Source: JACVRW01 sp963821275
Lineage (GTDB): Bacteria > Actinomycetota > Thermoleophilia > Solirubrobacterales > Thermoleophilaceae
DNA length: 64,000 nucleotides
NCBI GenBank assembly: GCA_963821275.1
Contig: CAWGDF010000011.1
Span: 1 to 64,000 of the forward strand
Direction of reading: 5' to 3'
The translations under genes were made by a program, and so were the position numbers. Below the pieces are notes generated by a model. It was not told the origin of the DNA, did not search any database, and saw only the letters and a list, made by a program, of their open reading frames with translations. This document shows positions 42,422-51,201 of this stretch, one piece after another (the stretch's first letter is position 1; each line of letters starts with the position of its first letter).

Positions 42422-45148
42422 CTAACCGGGCATCAGGCGCGCCAGCTCGGTGCGGGAGCGGATCCCGAGCTTGCGGTAAACCCGACTGAGGTGGAGCTCG
42501 ACGGTCTTCGGGCTCAGGAACAGCCGGGCGGCGACCTCCTTGTTGGTGCCGCCGTCGGCCACCTGCAGCGCGATTTCGAGCTCCCGCGGGGTCAGCCCGT
42601 CGACGAGCGCCGGGTCGCGCTTGCGCGCGGTCTCGCCGCTGGCGCGCAGCTCCTCGCGCGCGCGCTCTGCCCACGAGGAGGCGCCGAGGCGCTCGAACTC
42701 GTCGAGCGCCGCGCGCAGCTGCTCGCGGGAGTCGAGGCGCCGTCCCGCGCGACGCAGGCGCTCGCCGTAGACCAGCTCGGTGCGGGCGCGCTCGAACGGC
42801 GAGACCGAGTCGGTGCAGAGCCTCAGCGCCTCGGCGAAGCCATCGTCGAGGACGCCCTCGTCGGCGAGCAGGGCGCGGGACCTGGCCAGCGTCGCAGTCG
42901 CCCAGGGACCGAGGCCGGTGTCCTCGAACTTCTCGAACGCCGCGAGCTCGGCCGCCGCCTCCGGTAGTCGCTTGGTGCGAACGTAGGCCTCGATCAGGTC
43001 CGGACGCCAGCGCAGGAGCGGGGTCCCGCCTGCGCGGCTTCCCGCGAGCTCGCGGACTCGTTCGAAAGAGGGAATCGACTCCTGAGCGCGCCCTGCGCCG
43101 AGCTCCAACCGGCCCAGGGCGTCGAGTGCGTGCGCTTTGATCAACTCGTCGTCTGGCGCTCGCTTCGCAACCGCCTCGGCGACGTGCGCCCGGCAGGCAT
43201 CGACACGCCCAAGCACAGCCTCGATCGCCGCCGAGCAAATGAGCGCCCACGCAACGTGACGGCTGAGATCGAGCTCCTTGGCCCGCTCGAGGGCCTCTGT
43301 GGCGGCGGCGCTTGCGCGCTCCAGGCGGCCTCTGTTGAGCTCGAGATCTGCAAGCACGGGCAGGGCGGCGATCAGCGGCACCATCTGCCCCGTGTCGCGG
43401 TAGATGGGAAGCGCTTGCTCGAGCAGTCGGCCCGCCATCCCGTTCTGCTCCAGCGCGGTCAGGCACTCGGCGAAGTCGATCACCAAGCCCCCTACCGTCA
43501 GCTCTTCGCGCGCGTCGACGATGGCCGCACCGCGTCGGGCCAGATCGATCCCCTGCGACAGATCACCGTCAAGAACGGCCTGCCAGGCCCGGGCGGTCAG
43601 ACCAAAGGAGATCTGCCCTTCGTCGCCACCGGCGACCAGCGACCAGGTCCACTCGACGAGCTGGCGGTGGCGCTCGATTTCGAACCGCAGGTTGAGCTCG
43701 CCCGACGCGTGCCAGAGAAGCCGGGCGGCGCGAAGCGGGTCCACTTCTTGCACGCGCTCGGCCTCGGCGATGAAGGTCTCGTAATGCTCGCCGTACGACG
43801 CCTTCGACCAGGACAGGAACCCGAGCGCGTCGTACAGATCCGCCCTGATCAGCGGATCCTGGGCGAGCTCGAGACCCTGCTCGACCAGCGCCAGCGACTC
43901 GTCGCTCCAGCCCGCGGAGAAGGCCGCCCAGCCCGCCCGGGCGAGGCGAGCGGCGCGCAGGCTGGCGTCGCGCGTCAAGGCGGCCGAGCGCTCCAGCAGG
44001 CGTGCCTCCGCACCAGCGCCGCCGCGGTCGCGTGCGCGATCGGCCGCGTCCTCGAGCGCCGCCGCAATCTCATCGTCGGGACCGACCGCGGCCGCCCCCA
44101 GATGCCAGGCGCGACGATCCGCGTCCTCTGCTCCGAACGCCTCGGCGAGGGCGAGGTGCGCCTCGCGCCGAGCGCCCGCGGCGGCCGCCGAGTAGACCGC
44201 CGAGCGAACCAGCGGGTGGCGGAAGGACAGCTCGCCGCCACGGACATGGACGAGGCCCACCACCTCAGCCTCGTCCAGCGACGCCGCGCTTCCGCCGCAG
44301 GCACTGGCGATCGCCGCCAAATCGCCGGTGTCGCTTGCCGCGGCGATCAGCAGCGCGTCCCCGGCCTCCGCCGAGAGCGATCTCGCTCGCGAGAGAAAGG
44401 CCCGTTCCACGCTCTCCCCCACAGCAAGTGGATCGTCGAGCGGTTCGATGCCGGCGCGCTGGGCCTCGCTCAGCATCGGGGGAATCTCGACCAGGGCAAG
44501 CGGGTTGCCCGCGGTGGCGGCGACCAGCCGTCCCATCACCCCGGCCGCGATCGAACCGCCGTCCGCGCCGCTGAGCAGCTCGTGCGCCGCCTCGGCACTC
44601 AGCCCCTCGACCCGCAGGTCGGCGATGGCGTGCGTGTCGAGGCGGGTCGCCTCTCCCTCGCGCTCCGCGAACAGGAGGGCAACCGACTCAGCTTCCAAGC
44701 GGCGCGCGACGAAGGTGATCGCCTCGGCTGACGCCGGGTCGAGCCAGTGCGCATCGTCGAGGACCGCGAGGATCGGCTCACCCTCGGCCGCCGCGGCGAG
44801 CAGCTGCAGTGCGCCGGCGTAGGCGAGGAAGGGGTTCACCTCCCCCGGCTCTGCCAGCGCCAGGCACCGGCTCAGCGCATCGGCCGCCGCCTCGGACACC
44901 TGGTCGAGTGCCCCGATCACCGGGACCAGCAGCTGGTGTAGACCCGAGAAAGCGAGCTTCGACTCCGACTCGATCCCGACCGCGCGCAAGACACGAAACC
45001 CATCGGCGCTCTCGATCGCGTACTCGAGCAGGGCCGTCTTACCGATCCCCGGGTCGCCCCGCAGGACCAGCGCCCGGCTGTGGCCGCGACGGGCTTCGTC
45101 GAGCAACTCAGCGAGCCGGGCACACTCACGCTCCCGGCCAAACAACAT
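42422..45148 (-). CDS. LuxR-type ATP-binding regulator (LAL family), intact
   Basis: A 908-residue regulator from ATG 45148. Order: MLFGRERECARLAELLDEAR, Walker A VLRGDPGIGKTALLEYAIES (about residues 28-47), PILAVLDDAHWLDPASAEAI as Walker B, helical arm, a long TPR-like region (about 400-820), and a C-terminal LuxR helix-turn-helix DGLTPRELEIALQVADGGTN with LFLSPKTVELHLSRVYRKLG. It ends in TAG. STAND ATPases of this class switch on ATP binding and an inducer, then activate transcription. Unlike copies A and B it has no frameshift. Its target is unclear; the nearest upstream gene is a broken vanY-like gene on the same strand. Confidence 0.9.
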   Translation of the reverse strand: MLFGRERECARLAELLDEARRGHSRALVLRGDPGIGKTALLEYAIESADGFRVLRAVGIESESKLAFSGLHQLLVPVIGALDQVSEAAADALSRCLALAEPGEVNPFLAYAGALQLLAAAAEGEPILAVLDDAHWLDPASAEAITFVARRLEAESVALLFAEREGEATRLDTHAIADLRVEGLSAEAAHELLSGADGGSIAAGVMGRLVAATAGNPLALVEIPPMLSEAQRAGIEPLDDPLAVGESVERAFLSRARSLSAEAGDALLIAAASDTGDLAAIASACGGSAASLDEAEVVGLVHVRGGELSFRHPLVRSAVYSAAAAGARREAHLALAEAFGAEDADRRAWHLGAAAVGPDDEIAAALEDAADRARDRGGAGAEARLLERSAALTRDASLRAARLARAGWAAFSAGWSDESLALVEQGLELAQDPLIRADLYDALGFLSWSKASYGEHYETFIAEAERVQEVDPLRAARLLWHASGELNLRFEIERHRQLVEWTWSLVAGGDEGQISFGLTARAWQAVLDGDLSQGIDLARRGAAIVDAREELTVGGLVIDFAECLTALEQNGMAGRLLEQALPIYRDTGQMVPLIAALPVLADLELNRGRLERASAAATEALERAKELDLSRHVAWALICSAAIEAVLGRVDACRAHVAEAVAKRAPDDELIKAHALDALGRLELGAGRAQESIPSFERVRELAGSRAGGTPLLRWRPDLIEAYVRTKRLPEAAAELAAFEKFEDTGLGPWATATLARSRALLADEGVLDDGFAEALRLCTDSVSPFERARTELVYGERLRRAGRRLDSREQLRAALDEFERLGASSWAERAREELRASGETARKRDPALVDGLTPRELEIALQVADGGTNKEVAARLFLSPKTVELHLSRVYRKLGIRSRTELARLMPG

Positions 45149-45282
45149 GGTTTCCCGAGTCTATGGTCCGGGCCCCGGGAGCGCGGATCTCGGATACGCC
45201 CTTGAACCCGTCGCGATCTGTGAATGCCCCGGGCACACTTAGGCCATGGCGCCCTCTGTGATCGTCACCACTGGTCGATATA

Positions 45283-45317
45283 GGGCTAATGGCAACCCCT
45301 AGTGCCAGGGTTCCCAG
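45283..45317. repeat. vanY-tail repeat, copy 1 (attached to vanY-like copy 1)
   Basis: GCTAATGGCAACC-CCTAGTGCCAGGGTTCCCAG. Overlaps the 3' end of the gene at 45299-46178. Matches 53133-53160, 58633-58675 and 61881-61921. Confidence 0.6.
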
Positions 45318-46178
45318 CTGTACCTCTGTCTGAAGCCGAACTGGGTGGCGTTGGCGGCCAGCCATCCGTAGGCGGCTGGTGGGCCGAGGTCGAGTTCGGT
45401 GGCGTAGCGGTGCAGGCTCTCGCCGGGTGGCGCCACCCATTTGGGGTCGGGGTGGGCGGCGAACAGCTTGGCCTGCTCGGCGTCGGAGCGAAAGCCGCTG
45501 CTGACAAACAGGCTCAGACCGGCTTCGCGGCGGGCGGCGGCGGCCATCCGGTCGAACGCCAGCGCCACGTCGGGGCGCATCGGCTTGCCGGTGCGGTAGG
45601 CCAGCGGGCCGCTGTAGCCGCCGCCGCTGGCATAGGCCGCCCGTTCGAAGCCGGCGGCGTCCAGGGCCAGCTCGGCCGTCGCCCGCCCCCGCACGGGTAT
45701 TGGCGCCGGCCGCCGGCGGCCCGGCACCCGCAGCTCCGGCCGCCCGCGCACCGTCACCCTCACCCGCGTGGGGCCGAAACCGGCGCCCGGGAAGCTCACC
45801 CCGATCCGGTCGGCCGGCACCCCGTTGCGGCGCGCGCCCCGGCCGGCCGCCCCGCGCCAACGCCAGAAACGCAGCCTGCGAAAGATGCCGAGGGTTGGGC
45901 GTCCCGTCCCACAGGACCGGCGGCTCGAACAGCCGCGGATAGTGGTCGCGCATCACCTGCGCCGCCGACACCGCCGCCAAATCCGCCGCCCGCTGATGAC
46001 GCCCCTTCGCCCCCAACGCCTGACCGAACGCAAACAACACCAACAGACCGCACAACAACGCCGCCACCAGCCCCAACAACAGAAGCGACGCCTGGCCACA
46101 CTCGGCCTGCGCCCCGGCAGACCACACGAGACGATCCTTCGACCGGAACCCAAGCCCGCTCGAGGCGCAACAGCTCAT
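45299..46178 (-). pseudogene. D-Ala-D-Ala carboxypeptidase (VanY type) with TadE-like N-terminus, copy 1, frameshifted
   Basis: ATG 46178. A TadE/TadG-like membrane start (CGQASLLLLGLVAALLCGLL, VLFAFGQALGAKGRHQRAAD) leads to HYPRLFEPPVLWDG. Near 45840 the reading shifts by one base; the second frame gives DRIGVSFPGAGFGPTRVRVT and the peptidase M15 domain: SSGFRSDAEQAKLFA, GESLHRYATELDLGP with the zinc ligands His/Asp, and SWEPWH. Directly after WH stands TAG (45301-45299) where the intact copy at 61879-62745 has a Tyr codon (WHYGLPIARK). The two copies are very similar, so this is a recent duplicate in decay. Confidence 0.78.
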
Positions 46179-46635
46179 GCCCTCCCACGCTGCCTTGAGA
46201 CCGGTGACTACTCAACACCCGCAAGTAACAACTCAACCGCCCAACAGCCACAATCCGCAACACCCTCGTCACCTGCTGGGCGAAACAGCAACCCCCAGCG
46301 GTACGCGGCGGATTGACTGGACGAATGGCTGTCGTCCCGCAAGACGCACCGATCGCTCCCGGAAATCGCGCAGAGCAGGAGCGCGGGCATCAGTCCCGCC
46401 TTTCCACAGTTCCGGCACTGGCGGGGTGCCGAGCGCATGCCAGCGAAGGCCTGCTGCGCGTCGCCGGCGGGCACGGGCGCGTCTCTGTGGAGACGCTCCC
46501 TTTGACCCGGTTTGCGCTCTCGCGCGGCGGCGGGCTGCTTGTGGCCGAAGCGGCCGGGTTCAGGCCCAAGGGCCGCGCCGAGGCGTCTCTGCCGGATCGG
46601 ATGGCCGCGACTCGCAGACCGCCTGCCAGAGCCGT
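46179..46635. other. Gene-free spacer holding one stem-loop repeat
   Basis: About 455 bases between the vanY-like copy 1 and the tail-sheath fragment. The recognisable object is the repeat at 46354-46399. The GTGGAGACGC...AGACGCACC stretches do not form a convincing gene. Confidence 0.45.
46354..46399 (+). repeat. Serial stem-loop repeat, copy 5 (stems 2 and 3)
   Basis: Stem 2: CGCTCC (46354-46359) with GGAGCG (46378-46383), loop CGGAAATCGCGCAGAGCA. Stem 3: GCGGG (46383-46387) with CCCGC (46395-46399), loop CATCAGT, followed by CTTTCCA. Copy 3 has the same layout with GCGGG-TATTACT-CCCGC-TTTTCCA. Confidence 0.65.
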
Positions 46636-46817
46636 GCCGAGCCACCTAAGTCCCGGGCCACCGCCGCCGCCCCCGCCGCCTGGAGGGGAAGTTTCATCTG
46701 GCTCGAAACCGATCGAGGGGGTGGGGACCTCGATCGCAGCGTTCGTTGGGTTGGCTCCTGGCGGACCGGTGAACACCCCGCTCCGGGTCTCGCGTTGGGG
46801 GCGGTTCGCGAGGGTCT
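46636..46817 (+). pseudogene. Phage tail-sheath protein, N-terminal fragment
   Basis: The plus strand reads SHLSPG, a run of prolines, then SGSKPIEGVGTSIAAFVGLA and PGGPVNTPLRVSRWGRFARV, the conserved start of contractile tail-sheath proteins (GVxTSxAAFVGxAPxGPVNxP). The usual VYVEE segment after SPG is replaced by the proline run. At 46817 a TAG follows, and the continuation of the protein is found on the opposite strand at 46818-46905. Relic of a phage tail or contractile injection system. Confidence 0.7.
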
Positions 46818-46905
46818 AGGAAGAAGCCGTGGACGGCGTGGGCAAGGAATGCGCCGTCCATGAACGGGCCGTTGTCCGGCTCGTTCGGATCGCCGTACCG
46901 TCTCG
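46818..46905 (-). pseudogene. Phage tail-sheath protein, next segment in inverted orientation
   Basis: The minus strand reads YGDPNEPDNGPFMDGAFLAH AVHGFFL, which is the direct protein continuation of the plus-strand fragment ending RWGRFARV. So an 88-bp stretch of the same gene was inverted in place or after deletion. What follows at 46906 does not clearly resume the gene. Confidence 0.7.
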
Positions 46906-46969
46906 GCGGCTGTGCGGTAGGTGTCGGTTGGTGGTATCACCCTGTATCGGGCGAGTCGGAGGTGAGGCC

Positions 46970-47188
46970 ATGGAGCTGAAGGTTGGGAGTCGCGTCGAGG
47001 TCGAGGCGGAGTCGACCGGGCGGCGGCCTCGGATGGGGGTCATCGAGGAGGTGGTGCGAGAAGCGCCTTCTCCTCGCTATCGCATTCGCTGGGACGACGG
47101 GCACGAGAGCGTCTACACCCCGGCGGCGGGGGCGCTGCGTCGCGCCGGCGTGCGGATCGTGGGCCGCCCGCGGGCGCGGAGCTCTTGA
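46970..47188 (+). CDS. DUF1918 domain protein (72 aa)
   Basis: ATG 46970 behind GGAGGTGAGG. The product MELKVGSRVEVEAESTGRRP, RMGVIEEVVREAPSPRYRIR, WDDGHESVYTPAAGALRR is a small SH3-like beta barrel typical of DUF1918, which is common in actinobacteria as a stand-alone protein. Function unknown. Intact; it stands right after a phage relic. Confidence 0.85.
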   Translation: MELKVGSRVEVEAESTGRRPRMGVIEEVVREAPSPRYRIRWDDGHESVYTPAAGALRRAGVRIVGRPRARSS

Positions 47189-47273
47189 GCTCGTTTGCCG
47201 TGCGGCTCGAGGCCGCGCGGCCCTGGGCAGAGCGGCGCGCGCTCGCCGCCGCCTTAGCGGCCGCCGCCGCTCG

Positions 47274-48434
47274 TCAGGCGGCGAAGACGGCCAGCGTGGC
47301 GGTGAAGCCGTGCACGAAGTTGCGGTCGCCCACCGGGCCGATCTCGCCCGCACAGAAGAAGCCGGCTGCAGGGGCACCCGAGAATGCGCGCTCGATCTCG
47401 GACGCGTCGTGATCCGCCGTCTCGAACATGTGCGAGCCGCGCCCGTTGCAGGTGAAGACGAGGGCGCCCGCCGGCGGCCCGCCTAGGGAGCGCAGCTCGC
47501 GATCGAGCGCCTGGCGCAGGTCCTCGTGCGCCGACGCGCCATCGCGGACCTGCATGCGCACCGTCTGGCCGACGCGCACCTGCTCCCCCACGCTCAGCGA
47601 GCCGCTCTCCTCGTCCACGCCGATCAGCGCCCGGATCAGGAAGTCGCCGCGGTCGTACTCGGGCCGATTCGGGTCGATCACGATCCCGAGCAGCAGGCCC
47701 TGCGAGGCGAGCGCGCGCTCGCCCGGATCGAGCTCGGCGATCGCCGTCCGCAGCCGCTCGAGCGCCTGCTGGCTGGCGAGCTCGTGGATCACGTTCCCCT
47801 CGGCCGCCGTGATCGCCATCTCGGGTCCGATCGGTCGCGCGCCCTGCGAGACGCACACCCGTACGTCCACGCTCGAGAGCGCGACCCCAACGGCGCCCCG
47901 CCTCACCACCTCGTCGTCGTGCATGAGCACGGCCATCCCCGGGCCGCCGCCCGCGCTCGCAAGCCCTCCGACGACGGGCAGCCCGGGCCGCTCGTCCGCG
48001 AGCTGGGCCAGCACCGGGACGATCGGGAACGTGTACGGATCCACGAGGACGATCGCGGCGTCGGCGCCGTCGAGCTCGGGCATGCCCGCCACCGCAACGC
48101 CGGTCTCGCTCGTGGGAACAGTCTCGAGGCGGAAGGTCTCTATCTCCGCGCCCGGCAACGACGCCGCCCAGACCACGACACCGCCCTCCTCGAGCTCGCG
48201 GCCTTCGCCCACCACGCCCTGCGCGCCGCAGCCGAGCAGCGCGCGGGCGTGGAGCCGGCCCTGCACGGCCGCGAGCCCCTCCTCGGCGTGCCCGAGGTTG
48301 GCCGCGCCCGCGAACACCACCGCCAGATCCGCCGGCGCGCCTCCGAGCTGGAGCGCGGCGCGCGACGCCGCCTCGGCGAACGAGTCCACCCCGGCGTCGG
48401 TACGGGCGAGGCCCGTCGCAATCCGCGCGTCCAT
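47274..48434 (-). CDS. FIST sensor domain protein
   Basis: A 386-residue soluble protein with FIST_N (AALQLGGAPADLAVVFAGAA, LLGCGAQGVVGEGRELEEGG, VVGGLASAGGGPG) and FIST_C (RTAIAELDPGERALASQGLL, FLIRALIGVDEESGSLSVGE, ALVFTCNGRGSHMF, GFFCAGEIGPVGDRNFVHGF). FIST domains are thought to bind small ligands, perhaps amino acids, and are often fused to signalling domains; here it stands alone. The GFFCAGEIGPV motif is the conserved FIST_C core. ATG 48434. Intact. Confidence 0.88.
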   Translation of the reverse strand: MDARIATGLARTDAGVDSFAEAASRAALQLGGAPADLAVVFAGAANLGHAEEGLAAVQGRLHARALLGCGAQGVVGEGRELEEGGVVVWAASLPGAEIETFRLETVPTSETGVAVAGMPELDGADAAIVLVDPYTFPIVPVLAQLADERPGLPVVGGLASAGGGPGMAVLMHDDEVVRRGAVGVALSSVDVRVCVSQGARPIGPEMAITAAEGNVIHELASQQALERLRTAIAELDPGERALASQGLLLGIVIDPNRPEYDRGDFLIRALIGVDEESGSLSVGEQVRVGQTVRMQVRDGASAHEDLRQALDRELRSLGGPPAGALVFTCNGRGSHMFETADHDASEIERAFSGAPAAGFFCAGEIGPVGDRNFVHGFTATLAVFAA

Positions 48435-48513
48435 CCCGCCTATCTTCGCGCGGGCCGGCCGCGCGCGTCGAGCCGATCCCGGCCGCGGGACGAATCGGGG
48501 CTGACGATCGTCG

Positions 48514-48858
48514 TCAAGTAGCGATCGCTCCTGGCAACCACGGCCGAGCCGCCCTGCGGCTGACCGGCCTGCCTACGGCCGACCCCCCCGGAACTGGACC
48601 GACGAGCAACCTCCCTGCGCGGCTACTTTCCGGTGCATCGGGAGTTAGCTCCTCGTCGTCCAGGAAGCTCGAGGGAACGCGCCAGACGAAGCCGCCGTCG
48701 GGCTCGCGGCGCCTGACCACGAAATCGCGGATCAGCGCCGCCTCGCTCCCGTTGACCGCCAGGACCAGCACGTGCCGCACCTGGATCTCGTCGATGCTGG
48801 CCTCGGGGCTGAGCCCCACGCCCAAGTCGAACGAGTCCAGCGCCGCGGCTCTCGTCAC
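48514..48858 (-). CDS. Hypothetical protein, start uncertain
   Basis: The frame reads ECVQAAVTRAAALDSFDLGV, GLSPEASIDEIQVRHVLVLA, VNGSEAALIRDFVVRRREPD and GGFVWRVPSSFLDDEELTPD. The central part has regular strands and helices and coding-like codon use, but the end (SRRAARPWLPGAIAT) looks like read-through. A GTG at 48858 is the nominal start and the frame is open further upstream. Not recognised. It could be part of a longer broken gene. Confidence 0.4.
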   Translation of the reverse strand: MTRAAALDSFDLGVGLSPEASIDEIQVRHVLVLAVNGSEAALIRDFVVRRREPDGGFVWRVPSSFLDDEELTPDAPESSRAGRLLVGPVPGGSAVGRPVSRRAARPWLPGAIAT

Positions 48859-49193
48859 CGCCGCCTGGACACACTCGCGCAGTGGCCGCGGGCGTTGAGT
48901 GGCGCCCGCGCGCCGCAGATGGCTGCAGCGCTTCCTTGCGCCGGACTGGCCAGGCGTTGGACGTCGACCTCGGCTTGCTCGGCTCGGGGACGGACGGAGG
49001 CCGCCGAGCTGGCCCTGGTCGCAAGAGCTGGGTGCGCGCGGCTACGCCGTCGAGCGGCTGGCGCCGGAGGACCTCTGAGCCCGCCGCTTCGGGTATACGT
49101 TGCTTGCGGCGGGCGCTGGGAGCGGCTCGCTCCCCGCGGCCTGCCGGAGGCGCGTCGCGGCCTCCCGCTGCCGCGACGCGCTTATCCGAGCTG
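48859..49193. other. Gene-free spacer
   Basis: About 335 bases between the hypothetical ORF and the stop of the formaldehyde dehydrogenase. No supported gene; a coding-like minus frame extending the hypothetical ORF upstream ends near 48920. Confidence 0.35.
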
Positions 49194-50411
49194 TCAGGCC
49201 TTGATCAAGCCGTGCGGGTTGAAGACGAACTTCTTTGCCGCGCCTTGGTCGAAGTCCTTGTAGCCGTTCGACGCCTCTTCCAGCGTGATCACCGTGGCGT
49301 TGACCGCCTTCGCGATCTGCGCGCGGTCGTTGAGGATCATCTGCATCAGGCCGTGGTGGTACTTCATGACCGGGCACTGTCCGGTGGTGAAGCCGTGCGA
49401 CTTCGCCCAGCCGAGCCCGATCCGAATCGACAGCGAGCCCACCTTGGCCGCGTCGTCGACGGCGCCCGGATCGCCGGTCACGTACAGGCCCGGGATGCCG
49501 AGCTTGCCGGCCACCCTGGTCACGTCCATGATCGAGTTCAGCACCGTGGCCGGGGCCTCGTGGTCCGCGTCCGAGCCGTGGCCGCGGGCCTCGAAGCCCA
49601 CCGCGTCGACGGCCGCGTCCACCTCCGGCACCCCGAGGATCTGCTCGATCTGGTCCTTGGGGTCGCCCTTTGAGACGTCGATCGTCTCGCAGCCGAAGCT
49701 GCGCGCCTGCTCAAGCCGCTCCGGGATCAGGTCCCCCACGATCACCACCGCCGCCCCCAGCAGCTGGGCCGAGTGGGCCGCGGCCAGGCCGACCGGGCCG
49801 CCGCCGGCAACGTAGACCGTCGACCCCGACGTCACCCCGGCCGTGTAGCAGCCGTGATAGCCAGTCGGGAAGATGTCCGACAGCATCGTCAGGTCGAGGA
49901 TCTTCTCGAGCGCCTGTTCCTTGTCCTCGAACTTCAGGAGGTTCCAGTCGGCGTAGGGGACGGCGACGTACTCCGCCTGGCCGCCGACCCAGCCGCCCAT
50001 GTCGACATAGCCGTACGCCGAGCCCGGCCGGTCGGGATTGACGTTCAGGCACACGCCCGTGTTGCCCGTCTTGCACATGCGGCAGCGGCCGCAGGCGATG
50101 TTGAACGGCACCGAGCAGAGATCGCCCTTCTTGATGAACTCCACCCCCGGTCCCGTCTCGATCACCTCGCCGGTGATCTCGTGGCCCAGGATCAGACCCT
50201 CGGGAGCGGTGGTCCGGCCGCGCACCATGTGCTGGTCGGAGCCGCAGATGTTCGTCGCGACGATCCTGAGGATGGCCGCGTGCGGGAGCTGGCGTCCCAC
50301 GTTGGCCGGGTTGACCCCCGGGCCGTCCTGCAGCTCGAAGGTCGGGAAGTCGATGTCGTGCAGCTCGACCTTCCCCGGCCCCATGTAGGCCACGCCCCTG
50401 TTCTCAGCCAT
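49194..50411 (-). CDS. fdhA: Glutathione-independent formaldehyde dehydrogenase (zinc-type ADH)
   Basis: A 405-residue medium-chain dehydrogenase from ATG 50411. Catalytic zinc ligands appear in ATNICGSDQHMVRGRT (Cys46-like) and GLILGHEITGEV (His-Glu); the structural zinc lobe is CGRCRMCKTGNTGVC. NAD binding is by VYVAGGGPVGLAAAHSAQLL and the acidic VGDLIPERLEQA. The long insert MGGWVGGQAEYVAVPYADWN and the C-terminal YHHGLMQMI...FNPHGLI are specific for the FdhA group of glutathione-independent formaldehyde dehydrogenases, which oxidise formaldehyde to formate with tightly bound NAD. Detoxification or C1 oxidation is the likely role. Intact. Confidence 0.92.
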   Translation of the reverse strand: MAENRGVAYMGPGKVELHDIDFPTFELQDGPGVNPANVGRQLPHAAILRIVATNICGSDQHMVRGRTTAPEGLILGHEITGEVIETGPGVEFIKKGDLCSVPFNIACGRCRMCKTGNTGVCLNVNPDRPGSAYGYVDMGGWVGGQAEYVAVPYADWNLLKFEDKEQALEKILDLTMLSDIFPTGYHGCYTAGVTSGSTVYVAGGGPVGLAAAHSAQLLGAAVVIVGDLIPERLEQARSFGCETIDVSKGDPKDQIEQILGVPEVDAAVDAVGFEARGHGSDADHEAPATVLNSIMDVTRVAGKLGIPGLYVTGDPGAVDDAAKVGSLSIRIGLGWAKSHGFTTGQCPVMKYHHGLMQMILNDRAQIAKAVNATVITLEEASNGYKDFDQGAAKKFVFNPHGLIKA

Positions 50412-50762
50412 GTCTCACTCCTCTCGTACCTCTGTCTGGCGGTTGCGCACACCTATGCCTCCCGGCGTGGCCGGCCAGTCCCGTTCGAGGACGCGCTCAC
50501 GGCAACCGCCGGCCGCGACTCTCGACCTGGCCCGGTCTTCCGCGCCGCACGGATCGCGTTCTCGACCGCCTCCGCCGGCAGCGGGCGGGGCTCGATCCGC
50601 GCTGCTGGGAGGGCTCATGGCTTGCTCCTCCCTTCCGCACCCGGCGGTCGGCGTGCCCGGGCGCGCCACCAGGCGCTCTCATCGAGACTGTCTTCCGGGA
50701 CCCCGAGCCTATACCTCCGCGCGCACCGCTGCAGCGCGGCCAACCGGCCTAGCGCGGCGCGG
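50412..50762. other. Spacer upstream of fdhA
   Basis: About 350 bases. It should contain the fdhA promoter; a ribosome site (GAGAGGAGTGAGAC) precedes the fdhA ATG. The minus strand near 50500-50610 has a coding-like stretch (IEPRPLPAEAVENAIRAARK) without start or family, possibly a gene relic. Confidence 0.4.
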
Positions 50763-50969
50763 TCAGAGCTCGTGCTCGGCCAGTCGGGCGCGGAGCTCGC
50801 GGCAGCGGGCCGTGAGCCCCTCGGTGCGGGCGTGAGTGGCCCAGTGGACGGGATGGTGGCGGCCGCCGTGGCAGCCGCCCGCCATCGCAAAGGCGTACTC
50901 CCAGGTGGCCATGTGGGCCCTCAGCTCGGCCGTGGCCTGAGCAAGCTCGGCCTTGAGTCTCTCTTGCAT
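50763..50969 (-). CDS. Tandem 68-residue protein, unit 1
   Basis: ATG 50969 opens MQERLKAELAQATAELRAHM, then ATWEYAFAMAGGCHGGRHHP, VHWATHARTEGLTARCRELR and ARLAEHEL before a TGA at 50763. It is nearly identical in layout to the protein at 51202-51408. A predicted helix with heptad-like spacing (LKAELAQATAELRAHM) surrounds a His/Gly-rich centre (GGCHGGRHHPVHW) that could bind metal. No family recognised. An imperfect palindrome (51057-51072) stands 88 bp upstream. Confidence 0.6.
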   Translation of the reverse strand: MQERLKAELAQATAELRAHMATWEYAFAMAGGCHGGRHHPVHWATHARTEGLTARCRELRARLAEHEL

Positions 50970-51056
50970 CTGTGATTCCGGATGGGCGATTTGATTAGTC
51001 GGACAGGGCCCGTAAGCAGCCACGGTCAAGGATGGGACACCGATGCGCCGCCTGCC

Positions 51057-51072
51057 TTGGACACGGGTCCAA
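51057..51072. promoter_or_regulatory. Palindrome upstream of unit 1
   Basis: TTGGACACGGGTCCAA: same site as in unit 2 with one mismatch at the centre. Located 88 bp upstream of the ATG at 50969. Looks like a dimeric repressor site of TetR size. Confidence 0.55.
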
Positions 51073-51201
51073 AATGCGGATGTACTAGTTGTACGGCTGT
51101 CGAGATGCCGGGACATCCGCGCGACGGCCATGCGGCCGAGCGCATCCCGCCCGCCGACAGCTGAGCCTGCGGCCAGCGCCCGCGCCGGGGCGCGGGCCGG
51201 C

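Noticed and set aside
43130..44731. 533-codon plus-strand frame
   Set aside because: Antisense to the intact LuxR-type regulator, composition Arg/Gly/Pro-rich without domains.
46636..46905. Prophage or contractile injection system
   Set aside because: Only one tail-sheath fragment is present; no other structural, lysis or replication gene.
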